A DNA stretch of 64,000 nt. It comes from Cohnella ginsengisoli. Its GTDB lineage: Bacteria; Bacillota; Bacilli; Paenibacillales; Paenibacillaceae. Below the pieces are notes generated by a model. It was not told the origin of the DNA and made no database searches. It saw only the letters and a program-made list of their open reading frames with translations. The stretch is taken from the NCBI RefSeq assembly GCF_029525555.1, contig NZ_JAPDHZ010000003.1, positions 124,001-188,000 on the forward strand, read 5' to 3'. Positions 1 through 9,355 of the stretch are shown here, in pieces; position 1 is the first letter of the stretch; every line of letters starts with the position of its first letter. The translations under genes were made by a program, and so were the position numbers.

Positions 1-662
1 ATGCGGCTGCGCGGAATCTTGTGCAGCACCGAGGCGTGCGGCGTGTAATAGACCGAGTACCTCGTGCGGATGCGGTCGATGAGCTCCCCTTCCTCGCTCG
101 AGAGCAGGTTGCTCCCGACGCGTCCCAGGTCCTCGCGGAACAGCGCCGCCATATCGAGCGCCGAGCGTCTGAAAGCCACGTTGGCGCCGAACGGAATATG
201 CGGCCTTTTCATCTCCACGATGTCTTCCGAATAATCGAGGATCGTGTAGAGCGTGCGGTTCTCGGGCGCGAGCCAGGCTGGCGCCTCTCCTTCCCAGGCG
301 GGCTCGATCTTGCCGCCGACGACGCCGATGCGTTCGTCCCGCTCGAACAGGGCGACGATGCCGGCGATCCAATCCTCGGACGCGACCGCGTCGTCGTCCA
401 GGAACAGCACGTACTCGCCCTGCGACTCGCGGATCGCCCGGTTGCGGGCGACGGAGAGGCCAAGCCGGGCCTCGTAGATATAGCGGACCGGGAAGCTGAC
501 CATCCGCTCGATCTCCTGCACGGTCTGCGCCGTGGAATCGGTCGAGCCGTTGTCCACGACGATCGCCTCGAAGGCGTCGAACCGCTGCTTCAGCAGGCTG
601 AGCAGCGCCTCTCTCAGATCCGCGGCCCGGTTGTGCGTGCATATCGCTACCGTTGCTTTCAT
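1..662 (-). CDS. Glycosyltransferase family 2 (partial, C-terminus outside window)
   Basis: The reverse strand reads open from an ATG at 662 through the window edge, so at least 220 residues are present and the C-terminus is missing. The start MKATVAICTHNRAADL, the following DNGSTDST, and FLDDDAVASEDW are the classic GT-A fold signatures of GT2 enzymes, with the acidic DDD cluster expected to bind the metal and nucleotide sugar. It probably adds one sugar to the growing lipid-linked exopolysaccharide repeat on the cytoplasmic face. Its ATG overlaps the TGA of the upstream glycosyltransferase (ATGA), which indicates translational coupling in the same operon. Donor and acceptor cannot be told from sequence. 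Confidence 0.9.
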   Translation of the reverse strand, partial: MKATVAICTHNRAADLREALLSLLKQRFDAFEAIVVDNGSTDSTAQTVQEIERMVSFPVRYIYEARLGLSVARNRAIRESQGEYVLFLDDDAVASEDWIAGIVALFERDERIGVVGGKIEPAWEGEAPAWLAPENRTLYTILDYSEDIVEMKRPHIPFGANVAFRRSALDMAALFREDLGRVGSNLLSSEEGELIDRIRTRYSVYYTPHASVLHKIPRSR

Positions 663-1723
663 GCGTTCACCTCTTGCGGTATCCGGCCGGCGTAAACGGC
701 GAGCATCCGGTCCGCGATCCGGTCCCAGTCGAGCTCCCTGAGCTTGTCCGCGATCCGGCGCTCCGTCGTCGTCCGGTCCATGTTCATCACGTCTCCCAGC
801 GCCTTGCGCAGACCGTCCTTGTCGTCGGGATCGTACAGCACGCCGCAGCCCTCGGACACATATTCGCCGAGCGAGCCGAGCCGCGGCGCGACGACGGGTT
901 TGCCGAAGGTCAGCGCCAGAATGGCGCTCCCGCTCGTCGTGATCTGCCGGTACGGCAGCACGACCGCGTCGGCCGCGAGCAGGTAGTCGGCCAGATCGCC
1001 GTCGTCCACGAACGACGAGTGGAGCTTGATCGCTCCCGCTTCGTCCCCGGTCTTGCCCTCGCCGATAAAGCCGAGGTCGTAGCCCGTATCCGCCTGTCCC
1101 GCGATCAACAAGGCAGCGTCCGCGGCGTTCGCAGGTTCGAGCGACCGGTAAGCCGACACGAGCTGTTCGACGCCCTTGTACCGGTTGATCCTGCCGACGA
1201 AAAGGTACAGGAACCGTTCCTTCGGGATGCCGAACCGGGCGCGAATGTCGATGCCGCGGCTCGGATAGGCGTCGTCATAGTGGCCGTGCGGCGTCACGAC
1301 GATCTTGTCCTCCGGCACGCCGAACACGTCGGCCGCCTCGCGCTTCGACGATTCGCTCAGGACGAACGCGGCGTCGCACAGGCTTAGCAGCCGCTTGCGG
1401 ACGAAGAAGTCCCAGCGCGACCGGCCCTTGTGCGGCCAGATGTTGTGAATCGTCCAGTACAGCCTCACCCCGAGGAATTTGTACCAGTACAGCAGCAAAA
1501 TAAAAAACAGCGACTTGACGACGGTCAACGGAAAAGTCGAAGCCTGGTACGTATAGCTTGGCCAGTGGATATGGACGATATCGCCCCGGCGCGGCTTGAA
1601 CTGCGAGCCCTTGGCGTAATGCTCGACGCGCAGGCCGCGCCGTTCGAGCGACCTGGCGAGCAGGTCGGTATACTTGTTGTGCGGATTCGTCTTGGGCCAC
1701 ATGTAGACGGTCGGTTCGCTCAT
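659..1723 (-). CDS. Glycosyltransferase family 4 (354 aa)
   Basis: A GT-B type glycosyltransferase of 354 residues. The N-terminal half carries HIHWPSYTYQ, typical of the acceptor-side Rossmann domain of GumH-like GT4 proteins. The C-terminal half has FLYLFVGRINRYKGVEQLV and later SGSAILALTFGKPVVAP, the usual donor-binding segment in which a glutamate is often found; here the expected E-x7-E pattern is relaxed. The gene abuts the preceding GT4 gene (start 1723, upstream stop 1724) and overlaps the next gene by four bases. It probably transfers one sugar during exopolysaccharide repeat-unit assembly; the specificity is not readable. Confidence 0.88.
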   Translation of the reverse strand: MSEPTVYMWPKTNPHNKYTDLLARSLERRGLRVEHYAKGSQFKPRRGDIVHIHWPSYTYQASTFPLTVVKSLFFILLLYWYKFLGVRLYWTIHNIWPHKGRSRWDFFVRKRLLSLCDAAFVLSESSKREAADVFGVPEDKIVVTPHGHYDDAYPSRGIDIRARFGIPKERFLYLFVGRINRYKGVEQLVSAYRSLEPANAADAALLIAGQADTGYDLGFIGEGKTGDEAGAIKLHSSFVDDGDLADYLLAADAVVLPYRQITTSGSAILALTFGKPVVAPRLGSLGEYVSEGCGVLYDPDDKDGLRKALGDVMNMDRTTTERRIADKLRELDWDRIADRMLAVYAGRIPQEVNA

Positions 1724-2947
1724 CTAATGCACCTGCCCGACGGCGGTCCTAACCGCGGTATATTCGCCGCCTGCCAGCGTCTGATCGTACAGATCCAGAT
1801 GCCGGTCGAGCAGCGCCGCTTGCGTGAAGCCGCGGCAGTGCTTGAGGCAGGCTGCCTGGATGCGCCGCTTGTCCGCGCCCGGCAGCGAGTGGAACGACAG
1901 AATCTTGGCCCGGATGGCCGCGGCGCTGCCCGGCGGGAACAAAAATTCTTCGGGATCGTACACCGCGTCCGGAATGCCGCCTACGTCGGTGGCGTACACC
2001 GGCGTGCCGACCTGATACGACTCGATGATGACCCGGCCGAACGGCTCCTCCCATACCGAGGGGACGAAGTTGACGTCGGCCTCGCCCATCATGCGGCGCG
2101 CCTCGGCAGGCTTCACCTTGCCGGGGAAGACGAAGCGCGCGTCCTCGCGGCAGTCGTCGGCGAGCTTCGCCCGCAGGCTTCCTTCGCCGCAGACGACGAT
2201 GCGTTCGACGACGTCGGTCGGCAGCGACATCGCCGCCTCGATCAGCTCCCGCACGCCTTTTTCGGGCTCGATCCGCCCGAAGTAGCCGATGCGGAGCGGC
2301 CGCCTGTCGAAGTCCTTCTCGCTGGCGGCGATCCCGCCCTCCACCGCGTTCGGGATGACCTTCGGCGCGGCGGCCGGGAACAGTCCCGCGTCCGTATGGC
2401 GCTTCAGGATGTGCGAAGAGATGCCGACGACCGCCGACACATGACGGCTGTAGCCGCTTGTCGTCATGGCGTACAGCCGAGCCAGCAGCGGATTTTTGAT
2501 CGGCGAGCTGACCGGCGACAGCAGCGAATAATCGCGCAGCGTGTGCACGATCGGCACGTCCAGGCCGGCTGCCGCCGTCCAGATGCCCGCGCCGAATCCG
2601 GACAGGTTTTGCGTGTGAATCAGATCCGGCTTGATCGCGGCCAGCCGCTCCCGCACTGCTTCGTTCATCCGCGGATTGTACAGGTCGGTCAGCCTGCGGG
2701 CGGTCCGCATCAGCACGCCGCGCCGTTTGGCGTCGCCGATCCAGTACAGGCTGCCGTACGGCATCCGGTGTACGGTGACGCCGTTGATCCGCTCTTCCCG
2801 CACGCCTTCCTCGCGCCTGTGCCCGCCGAGCGTCAGCACGTGAACGTCGGCGACGGACGCGAGCGTCTCCGCCAGGATCTGCGTCGATATCTCCGCCCCG
2901 CCGATGATATGGGGCGTGTACAAACTGTTGACGATTACGATTTTCAT
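1724..2947 (-). CDS. Glycosyltransferase family 4 (407 aa)
   Basis: A full-length GT4 protein. It opens with MKIVIVNSLYTPHIIGGAE, the glycine-rich loop common to GT-B enzymes that face a lipid-linked acceptor. Residues around 220-240 read RIGYFGRIEPEKGVRELIEA, and near 300 is WEEPFGRVIIESYQVGTPV, which holds the E-x7-E motif of retaining GT4 transferases. Its start overlaps the stop of the upstream polymerase gene by four bases, so it is co-translated with it. It is expected to act at the inner membrane surface in exopolysaccharide assembly. Confidence 0.9.
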   Translation of the reverse strand: MKIVIVNSLYTPHIIGGAEISTQILAETLASVADVHVLTLGGHRREEGVREERINGVTVHRMPYGSLYWIGDAKRRGVLMRTARRLTDLYNPRMNEAVRERLAAIKPDLIHTQNLSGFGAGIWTAAAGLDVPIVHTLRDYSLLSPVSSPIKNPLLARLYAMTTSGYSRHVSAVVGISSHILKRHTDAGLFPAAAPKVIPNAVEGGIAASEKDFDRRPLRIGYFGRIEPEKGVRELIEAAMSLPTDVVERIVVCGEGSLRAKLADDCREDARFVFPGKVKPAEARRMMGEADVNFVPSVWEEPFGRVIIESYQVGTPVYATDVGGIPDAVYDPEEFLFPPGSAAAIRAKILSFHSLPGADKRRIQAACLKHCRGFTQAALLDRHLDLYDQTLAGGEYTAVRTAVGQVH

Positions 2948-4300
2948 GCGGTACGTCTCAACTCCCTATCGTTCTGCGTATCCCATTCTGCCGCCCGGGC
3001 GTCCGGCCGTCCTTCAAAAAATCCGCCCCGGATCCATCCGATCAGCAGCCAGAAGTTCACGAAGGAATAGGAATCGAAATTCATAACGAGCGAAACGCAT
3101 AACGCGAACGCGAATTGGGCGAACGGATGGCGGCGCGAGCTGCGCAGGGCCGCCGCCATGAATCCAAGGAACAGCAGCGCGCCGATGAGCCCTTCCTCGG
3201 CGAACAGCTTGGACCACATATTGCGCGAGGTGGCCATCTCCGGATGGTCGTTCACCAGGTTCGCGACCTCGGTGAACTTCATGCCGTAATCGAAGTGCCC
3301 GAGCAGCAGATCCGCGAATTCGCGGTAATAAAATCCGCCGCCGACGCCGAAGATCGGATGATGCCAAAACTCCATGAAGCCGATCGCCGGGAAAATGACG
3401 CGGATAAAAAAACGAATTGTCCCCCCGCAGCAGATGCGGAAAATCGAACTGGAACCGGTCCGTGAAGTAGCCGCTGACCTTGAGCGTCTCGAGCAGAAAC
3501 GGCACGCCGACGACGATGACGAGCCCGATGGCGCCGAGCGCGAGCAGCATGCGTCCGCGATACTTATTCGCGACGAGCACGTAGACGAGCAGCGCGATCA
3601 GCAGCACGCTGTAAGCGTAGGCCGAGAACGACAGGACCAGGAGCACAGCGCAGCCGATGAGCGGCGTCAGCGTGATTTTCTTGTAGCCCTCCCTGTACAG
3701 GTACAACAGCAGCAAACCGCCGGTCAGCAGATGAATGCCGCCCCAGGACGGCTCGCCGGACAACAGCTGGATCCGGCCCTTGTACACCTTTTCGGAAAAG
3801 AGCCCGGTCAGCATGCCGGAAAAACCGCTGCGGATCAAGTACGCGTCGGCGAGCTGGAGCATCCCGGCCGCGAGCGGCGGCACGAAGCCGACGAGCAGGT
3901 AGACGGCGATCTGCCGGCGAAGCGCGGGATCGTTCCTCGCCTGCTCGGCGATATACAGGGACACCCTGTACATCGAGATGCCGAACAACAGCGTGACGGC
4001 GTGCTTGAGGCTCGCGCCCGTATCCCCGCCGATCGACACGATCAGCGAATGTCCGATGCTATAGGCGGCGAAAATCAGGAGCGGCACGTCACCGCGGCGG
4101 AACTTGAAATCGGTGAACAACAGCAGCAGCGAGGCGGCGAACATCGGAAACATCGCCAGCGGGCGATAGACCGAGAAGGCGAAGTATGGCAAGCTGTCAT
4201 ACGTGATGACCGCCAGCGAGAACAAAAACAGCGCGACGACCGAAGCGCGGACGAGATCGACCGGCTCGTCGCGGTTTTGCGCTAGGATAGGATCAGCTCC
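2944..4300 (-). CDS. O-antigen/exopolysaccharide polymerase-like membrane protein (frameshifted)
   Basis: A hydrophobic protein with about ten membrane segments, resembling Wzy/O-antigen ligase family members that link repeat units on the outer face of the membrane. The reading is split: from about 4300 to 3412 it runs in one frame (ending in RGDNSFF), and from 3405 to 2944 it continues in another (FPAIGFMEFWHHPIFGVGGG). Removing one base from the seven-A run at 3406-3412 joins the halves and gives the loop motif HPIFGVGGG plus NDHPEMATSRNMW, where Wzy proteins have their large periplasmic-type loop. No standard start codon lies close to the end of the upstream glycosyltransferase gene (stop at 4282), so the start is uncertain. 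Overlap with both neighbours fits one operon. Confidence 0.75.
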
Positions 4301-5541
4301 ATGTTTTTGCGGGTCGCCGAACTGCTGAACCGGCGGCTCACGTAACGGATCGAATTGCCCGATATGCTGTCGTTGATCTCGCTGTCGCCCATCAGCAGCA
4401 GTACGCTGCGCACCATCTCGTCTTCCGATTCGCATACGAACAAGTCCTCGCCGTTGTTCGCGTCCAAGCCTTCGCTGCCGATCGCATTGGTCACGACCGG
4501 TACGCCCCATGACATCGCTTCAAGAATTTTCGTCTTGATCCCGGTGCCGAACAAGAGCGGCGCGATCATGAGCGCGGAGTCGCCTACGATCCGCTTCACG
4601 TCGTCCACCTCGCCGGTGACGATGACGCCCGGATGGTCGCGCTGGAGGCGCAGCACCTCGGCCGTCGGATTTTTGCCGACGATGTAAAAGACCGCAGCCG
4701 GATTGCTCTGCTTGATTCGGGCCCATACGCGCTCGCAAAAATACACGGCCGCCGAGCTGTTGTGGGGAATGTCCATTTTCCCGACGAACACGACCTTGTT
4801 TTTGTCGTAGAGCCGGGAGCCTCTCGCCTGCATCCGGAAATCGGGATCGACCTTCATCGGAACGCCGTGACAGGATTCGTGACGCGTCGTCTTCCTGAAG
4901 TTTTGCGCTTCGGCCGGGGAGGTGAAGATGAGATGGTCGAACCGCGGAGCCACTTGCTTTTCGTACTTGCCCAGCATTTTGCTCTCGAAGGCGATGAGCC
5001 ATTTTTGGACGAACTTCAGGTCCGCGAACTTCTTCAGGCCGTTCGGCAGCTTGTCCGAGAACCCGCCGAGCACGGACGGGATATACTGGAACCAGTCGAG
5101 CTGGCGGCGGTAGCGCAGCGACAGCAGATCGTCGTAGCTCAGCACCTTGCGTCCCTGCCCCGGCGCCAGGTATTCGGCCACCCGCACCATGTCGTAGAGC
5201 ACGAAGTCCGGCTCCTCCTCGCGGACGAATTCCCGGATCTTGCGGTGCGTCTTGCGGCTGTAATACACCGACACTTGCAGCGGCCACTTGCGCCGGATTA
5301 GCGAATGGACGACGATGTTGTACAGCTTCTCAAGCTTGCCCGGCGGCGTAAGCGTGGCCAGCCTGCCGATTTCCGGCGGGCGCTGGGATAAATATTTCGG
5401 ATCGTCCACGAACGAGAGGTTTACGATCTCGCTGCCTGGGTAGATTTCTTTCATATGCCGTACGTATTGCAGCAGCATGTTTTTGCGGCCGTCCGTGCCG
5501 GGAAAAGGCAGCCGATTCGTAATAAACAAAATCTTGTTCAT
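4282..5541 (-). CDS. Glycosyltransferase family 4 (419 aa)
   Basis: GT-B fold glycosyltransferase. The N-terminus MNKILFITNRLPFPGTDGRK has the acceptor-domain glycine loop. The C-terminal domain includes VVFVGKMDIPHNSSAA and LLFGTGIKTKILEAMSWGVPV, the E-containing donor-binding motif in the form typical of exopolysaccharide transferases that pick up sugars late in the pathway. It follows the sugar transferase gene by 12 bases and overlaps the polymerase frame at its 3' end. Role inferred: one of four transferases building the repeat unit on undecaprenyl diphosphate. Confidence 0.88.
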   Translation of the reverse strand: MNKILFITNRLPFPGTDGRKNMLLQYVRHMKEIYPGSEIVNLSFVDDPKYLSQRPPEIGRLATLTPPGKLEKLYNIVVHSLIRRKWPLQVSVYYSRKTHRKIREFVREEEPDFVLYDMVRVAEYLAPGQGRKVLSYDDLLSLRYRRQLDWFQYIPSVLGGFSDKLPNGLKKFADLKFVQKWLIAFESKMLGKYEKQVAPRFDHLIFTSPAEAQNFRKTTRHESCHGVPMKVDPDFRMQARGSRLYDKNKVVFVGKMDIPHNSSAAVYFCERVWARIKQSNPAAVFYIVGKNPTAEVLRLQRDHPGVIVTGEVDDVKRIVGDSALMIAPLLFGTGIKTKILEAMSWGVPVVTNAIGSEGLDANNGEDLFVCESEDEMVRSVLLLMGDSEINDSISGNSIRYVSRRFSSSATRKNMELILS

Positions 5542-5553
5542 TTGTCGCCACCC

Positions 5554-6246
5554 TTAAAAAGCGTCTTTGGCCCCAAGCAGCAGCTTGAAGGTCCGGAAAA
5601 TGATCTTCAGATCCCCCCGAATGCTCCGTTTGCGAATGTATTCCAGGTCCAGCTCGACCATCTGCTCGAAGCTGAGATTGCTGCGTCCGGTCACCTGCCA
5701 CAGTCCCGTGCAGCCTCCGCTAACGGAGAGCCGAAGCTTGTCGTAGTCCGAGTATTCCTCCACCTCTCTTTGCAGCGGCGGCCGAGGGCCGACGAGCGAC
5801 ATTTCTCCTTTGAGCACGTTCACGAGCTGCGGGAGCTCGTCGATGCTCGTTTTGCGGATGAACCGGCCGATCCGGGTAATGCGCGGATCGTCTTTGAGCT
5901 TGAACATCGCGCCCTTGATCTCGTTCTTCTCCAGCAGCGCCGCGAGCTTCTGCTCCGCGTCCGGCACCATCGAGCGGAACTTGTACATTTTGAATTTGCG
6001 ACCGTTTTTCCCGATGCGCGTCTGTTGGAAAAAGACCGGCGCCTTCGGGCTTTCCAGCTTGATGAGCGTAGCCGTAACCGCGAAAATCGGACTGAACAGC
6101 GCCAGCGCGACTAGCGAGCCCGCGACGTCCATGCCGCGCTTCACCGTCGTATACATCGCCAGCTTGCCGTTGTTCTGGGCCGCGATCCGCTTGCGTTCGA
6201 AGTCCGTCAGGCGGGCGACCAGCTCCATATCATACCGCAGAGCCAT
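5554..6246 (-). CDS. Undecaprenyl-phosphate sugar phosphotransferase (WcaJ/WbaP C-terminal type)
   Basis: This 230-residue protein matches the catalytic domain of polyprenyl glycosylphosphotransferases, which move a hexose-1-phosphate from UDP-sugar to undecaprenyl phosphate and so start repeat-unit synthesis. Visible signatures are [18 protein letters not shown] (membrane re-entrant helix), [23 protein letters not shown], the catalytic D-E pair in [25 protein letters not shown], and GLWQVTGRS. It lacks the long N-terminal membrane domain of full WcaJ, as is usual for the short Gram-positive form. Its start lies within galU (17-base overlap), so supply of UDP-glucose and its first use are linked in one transcript. 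Confidence 0.93.
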   Translation of the reverse strand: MALRYDMELVARLTDFERKRIAAQNNGKLAMYTTVKRGMDVAGSLVALALFSPIFAVTATLIKLESPKAPVFFQQTRIGKNGRKFKMYKFRSMVPDAEQKLAALLEKNEIKGAMFKLKDDPRITRIGRFIRKTSIDELPQLVNVLKGEMSLVGPRPPLQREVEEYSDYDKLRLSVSGGCTGLWQVTGRSNLSFEQMVELDLEYIRKRSIRGDLKIIFRTFKLLLGAKDAF

Positions 6247-7129
6247 GGCTTTCCCCCACTTTCTCGCGCCTGATCAGCGATTCGAGCCCGTCCATCAGGC
6301 GGTACCTGAGCTCCTCGTCGCGCAGCGCGAAGTCGATTGTCGTCATGATAAACCCGAGCTTCTCGCCGACGTCGTAGCGCATGCCTTCGAAGTCGTAGGC
6401 GTTAACGCCTTGCGCTTCGTTCAGCCGCTGGATCGCGTCGGTCAGCTGAATCTCGCCGCCTGCGCCTACCTCGTGCTTGCCGAGGAAATCGAATATCTCC
6501 GGCGTGAGCACATAGCGGCCCATGATGGCCAGATTGGACGGCGCCTGTCCGATCGGCGGCTTCTCTACAAAACGCCGCACCTCGTACAGACGTCCGCGCC
6601 GCTCGATCGGATCGAGGATACCGTAACGATTCGTCTGATCGGTGCCGACCGCCTGAACGCCGATGACCGACTTGCCGGTCTGCTCGTACTGGCTGATCAG
6701 CTGACGCGTGCAAGGCGTTTCGGACTGCACGATATCGTCGCCCAGCAGCACCGCGAACGGTTCGTTGCCGATGAAGTTGCGGGCGCACCAGACGGCGTGG
6801 CCGAGGCCTTTGGCTTCTTTTTGCCGGATGTAGTGGATCTCGACGTTGGACGATTTGCGAACCTTGCTCAAAATATCGAGCTTGCCCTTTTCCGCCAGCG
6901 TGTGCTCCAGCTCGAAGGCGATGTCGAAGTGATCCTCGATCGCCCGTTTTCCTTTGCCGGTCACGACGATAATGTCTTCGATTCCGGATTCGATCGCTTC
7001 TTCCACGATGTACTGTATGGTCGGCTTGTCGACGATCGGCAGCATTTCCTTAGGCATTGCCTTCGTTGCAGGCAGGAAGCGCGTACCGAGGCCTGCCGCG
7101 GGAATAATCGCTTTTCTCACTTTTTTCAT
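6230..7129 (-). CDS. galU: UTP-glucose-1-phosphate uridylyltransferase
   Basis: A 299-residue GalU of normal length. It makes UDP-glucose from UTP and glucose-1-phosphate in the cytoplasm. The N-terminus carries the nucleotide-binding loop [22 protein letters not shown], followed by [13 protein letters not shown] and [14 protein letters not shown]; later VLLGDDI and [10 protein letters not shown] are typical GalU motifs. It sits at the head of the downstream half of the exopolysaccharide operon, after a 630-base gap that contains repeats, so it may have its own promoter there. The product would feed the sugar transferase and glycosyltransferases that follow. Confidence 0.96.
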   Translation of the reverse strand: MKKVRKAIIPAAGLGTRFLPATKAMPKEMLPIVDKPTIQYIVEEAIESGIEDIIVVTGKGKRAIEDHFDIAFELEHTLAEKGKLDILSKVRKSSNVEIHYIRQKEAKGLGHAVWCARNFIGNEPFAVLLGDDIVQSETPCTRQLISQYEQTGKSVIGVQAVGTDQTNRYGILDPIERRGRLYEVRRFVEKPPIGQAPSNLAIMGRYVLTPEIFDFLGKHEVGAGGEIQLTDAIQRLNEAQGVNAYDFEGMRYDVGEKLGFIMTTIDFALRDEELRYRLMDGLESLIRREKVGESHGSAV

Positions 7130-7222
7130 ACGCTCTCACCCCATCCGTATTTCTCTTTAGACTTGCCGATGTTTCATGCTTGCGGTAATTGCGGCGCCAG
7201 TGCATTGGCGCTGCTAGCGGCG

Positions 7223-7287
7223 TTTGCGACACCAGCGACGTTTGCGACACCAGCGACGTTTGCGACACCAGCGACGTTTGCGACACC
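7223..7287. repeat. 18-bp tandem repeat, 3.6 copies
   Basis: The unit TTTGCGACACCAGCGACG is repeated exactly at 7223, 7241 and 7259, with a partial fourth copy to 7287. It lies about 90 bases upstream of galU, in its probable leader. The copies are identical, so the expansion is recent. No gene is supported across it. Confidence 0.9.
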
Positions 7288-7292
7288 TTTTC

Positions 7293-7483
7293 GGAAATAA
7301 GTGTTAGAAAGCATTTATTTCGGACTACAAATGGCATCCCGCACAAATAACGGTTAAAACGCATTTATTTCTCCCGTTTACGCTCGTTTAGTCGCGACTT
7401 CGAGTAAATAAATGCCTTTTGACACTTATTGGACCGCCCCCGACCTCCCTCTCTGGAAATAACTGCTTTTGAACAGCTATTTC
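7293..7483. repeat. Cluster of four imperfect AT-rich palindromes
   Basis: Four palindrome-like units of about 29-31 bases follow each other at roughly 7293-7321, 7344-7371, 7405-7431 and 7455-7483. Each is bounded by GAAATAA or its complement; the best is GAAATAACTGC at the left with CAGCTATTTC at the right of the last copy. The third is in the opposite orientation to the first two. They could fold in RNA or act as a dispersed repeat family. Confidence 0.6.
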
Positions 7484-7760
7484 TGCCAGAAGCCGGGTCG
7501 TCCCTTACCAATCATGCCTAAAAAAAATCGAACCTTCACCTTGCAATCGTTTCAAAACAATCAATCGTATCAAAACAAATTTAAGCGGGCATTGAACCCA
7601 TCCTCACGCCACACCCCTGACGATAAACGTCTAAGGTCCGCTGACCCACAGCATGGCCGAGTGCCTCCAGTGATAAAGGAGCAGGAGACATTTCCTTGGA
7701 ACGCGCATCGTTCGATCGATGCTTCCCTGCATCTCTTGCTGCATTGCCTTCAGCGCTCTT
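7484..7760. other. Intergenic, no gene seen
   Basis: The stretch between the palindromes and the kinase gene has no reading frame with a ribosome site or recognisable product and a lower GC content than its neighbours. It may hold the galU promoter and the 3' leader of cpsD, but I see no clear -35/-10 pair or terminator. Confidence 0.5.
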
Positions 7761-8405
7761 TTAACGCCCCCGGCGGTTGAATACCGCGCCGACGACCCGG
7801 ACCCGTCCGGACGAGAGCGTCTCCTTCGCCTTCAGAACCGCATCCATGCTCGTCTTTCCCTTGCGGATGACGAGCACGGCGCCGTCGCACTTGTCCGCGA
7901 CGATCATCGCGTCCGACGCGGCCGCCATCGATGTCGTATCGACGATCACGATGTCGAAGCGCGCCTTGGCCGCTTCGAGCATCGCGCTCATCGCTTCCGA
8001 ATCGAGCAGCTCGGACGGATTGTGCGGCATCGGTCCCGCGCACACCACTTGCAGGTTTGGGTAAGCCGTTCTGCGGGCGACCTGGTCCAGCTCGCCGCGC
8101 CCCGCCAGCGCCGTGCTTAGCCCCGCGTCGTTCGGCAGATCGAAAATTTGATGCTGCACGGGCGACCGAAGATCCGTATCCAGCAGCAGTACCCTTCTGC
8201 CGGCTTTGGCATAGGCGACCGCGATGTTGGAGGACGTGGTGCTCTTCCCCTCTCCCGGCTCTGCGGAAGCGATCGCGATCGTCTTCATGCCTTCGTCCCG
8301 GACCGACCATTCGATGCCGGTCTTTAATCTGCGATACGTATCGGCGGCGGCCGACTTCGGATTTTGCGCCGCGATCAATCCTCGTTTACGCATCCATCGT
8401 GACAT
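7761..8405 (-). CDS. CpsD/CapB-type tyrosine kinase (BY-kinase)
   Basis: A 214-residue cytoplasmic ATPase domain of the bacterial tyrosine kinase family that controls capsule and exopolysaccharide chain length with a membrane activator. Walker A is AEPGEGKSTTSSN, Walker A' is RVLLLDTDLRSP, and Walker B is FDIVIVDTTSM. The start at 8405 has AAGGGGG upstream and overlaps the activator gene by 20 bases. Unusually the protein ends in VVGAVFNRRGR, with no C-terminal tyrosine cluster, which in known BY-kinases is the autophosphorylation site. It may therefore act only on other substrates or be regulated differently. Confidence 0.9.
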   Translation of the reverse strand: MSRWMRKRGLIAAQNPKSAAADTYRRLKTGIEWSVRDEGMKTIAIASAEPGEGKSTTSSNIAVAYAKAGRRVLLLDTDLRSPVQHQIFDLPNDAGLSTALAGRGELDQVARRTAYPNLQVVCAGPMPHNPSELLDSEAMSAMLEAAKARFDIVIVDTTSMAAASDAMIVADKCDGAVLVIRKGKTSMDAVLKAKETLSSGRVRVVGAVFNRRGR

Positions 8406-9142
8406 TCGGCTTCCCCCTTGCTCCCATCGTCGTTCGTTCCGAGTCGTCGGGGCCGATCAAGTCCCGTTTGCGAATCCGCGGCACGTCGGCCAGCAGCGGC
8501 AGTCCCAGCTTGGCGCGCACCTCTTGCTCGGTCTTGACCGAGCTGTCCATATGTTCGAGCAGAAAGGCGAGAGCGATGCCGATCAGGATCGACAGGACGA
8601 ACACGATCGCGACGTTCTTGACGGGATTCGGGGAGATCGGGCCATAATTCGCTGCCGGATCGGCCCAGTTGAGGACGGATACGTTGTCCAGATTCATGAG
8701 CGTGCGAATCTCGGACTGGAATACCTTCGACACGGCGTTTGCCATGTTGGCCGCCCTGGCGTAGGAGCCGTCCGTCGCGATGACGGTCATAATCTGCGTT
8801 TCGCTAACGGAAGAGATGCCGATCTTTCCTGCGAGCTCGCCGGCCGACGTATGAAGATCGGGATAAGCGGCGGCGACCTTTTCCAAAATTCGGGGCGTGA
8901 GGATCAGCTGCTTGAAGGTTTTGATCAGCAATATGTTGGAGTTGATCGCGCCGGCGTCGGGCGCTGAGGACGTATTGCCGGGGGGCCTCGCTTTGGTACA
9001 CCATCAGCTTGGCGGCTGCTTGATAAGTCGGTCTCACTTGTTGACTGGTATAATATCCGACCGCCGTACACAAGGCGATCGTAATCAAGGCGATCAGCCA
9101 GAGCCTTTTCCTGACTACGCTCCAATACCGTTGAATTTCCAA
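8386..9142 (-). CDS. Wzz/YveK-type polysaccharide chain-length regulator (frameshifted)
   Basis: The N-terminal part (from a TTG at 9142 preceded by GGAG) reads MEIQRYWSVVRKRLWLIALI with the first membrane helix. The C-terminal part (8931 to 8386) has the second helix NVAIVFVLSILIGIALAFLLEHMDSS and ends with a short cytoplasmic tail. The halves join as KLMVYQSEAPGNTSSAPDAG if one base is removed from the six-G run at 8980-8985. The restored protein has 251 residues, normal for Gram-positive CapA/YveK proteins that activate the adjacent tyrosine kinase and set chain length at the membrane. The kinase gene starts within its 3' end. Confidence 0.86.
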
Positions 9143-9189
9143 AACGCTTCACTCCGATGCTGATTTCTTTTAGAAAATGAAAATAAATA

Positions 9190-9203
9190 TCAGAATTTTC
9201 TGA
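9190..9203. promoter_or_regulatory. Inverted repeat upstream of the chain-length gene
   Basis: TCAGAATTTTCTGA is a perfect 6-base inverted repeat with a 2-base centre, 48 bases upstream of the TTG start at 9142. It lies in the only non-coding gap between the two-component genes and the exopolysaccharide genes, so it is a candidate regulator site. Confidence 0.4.
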
Positions 9204-9355
9204 CTCAATTTCCGATATTCGCTTTCGTTTTTGCCTCCCTTGCCCCGTCCTGATTTCATTGTAAATCGCCCGCGACTTTCAAAACTATTACGCGGCAGGA
9301 TGATTTTGCTTCTTCATCGGAAGCCATCATCGTGCCGCGTCGGTAGGTATGGATA

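Noticed and set aside
1430..3070. Plus-strand 546-codon frame in the exopolysaccharide region
   Set aside because: It is the antisense of two clear glycosyltransferase genes and has shadow-like composition.
7050..7364. Reverse-strand gene with VSQTSL repeats
   Set aside because: It only translates the 18-bp tandem repeat and overlaps the galU start. No family match or ribosome site.
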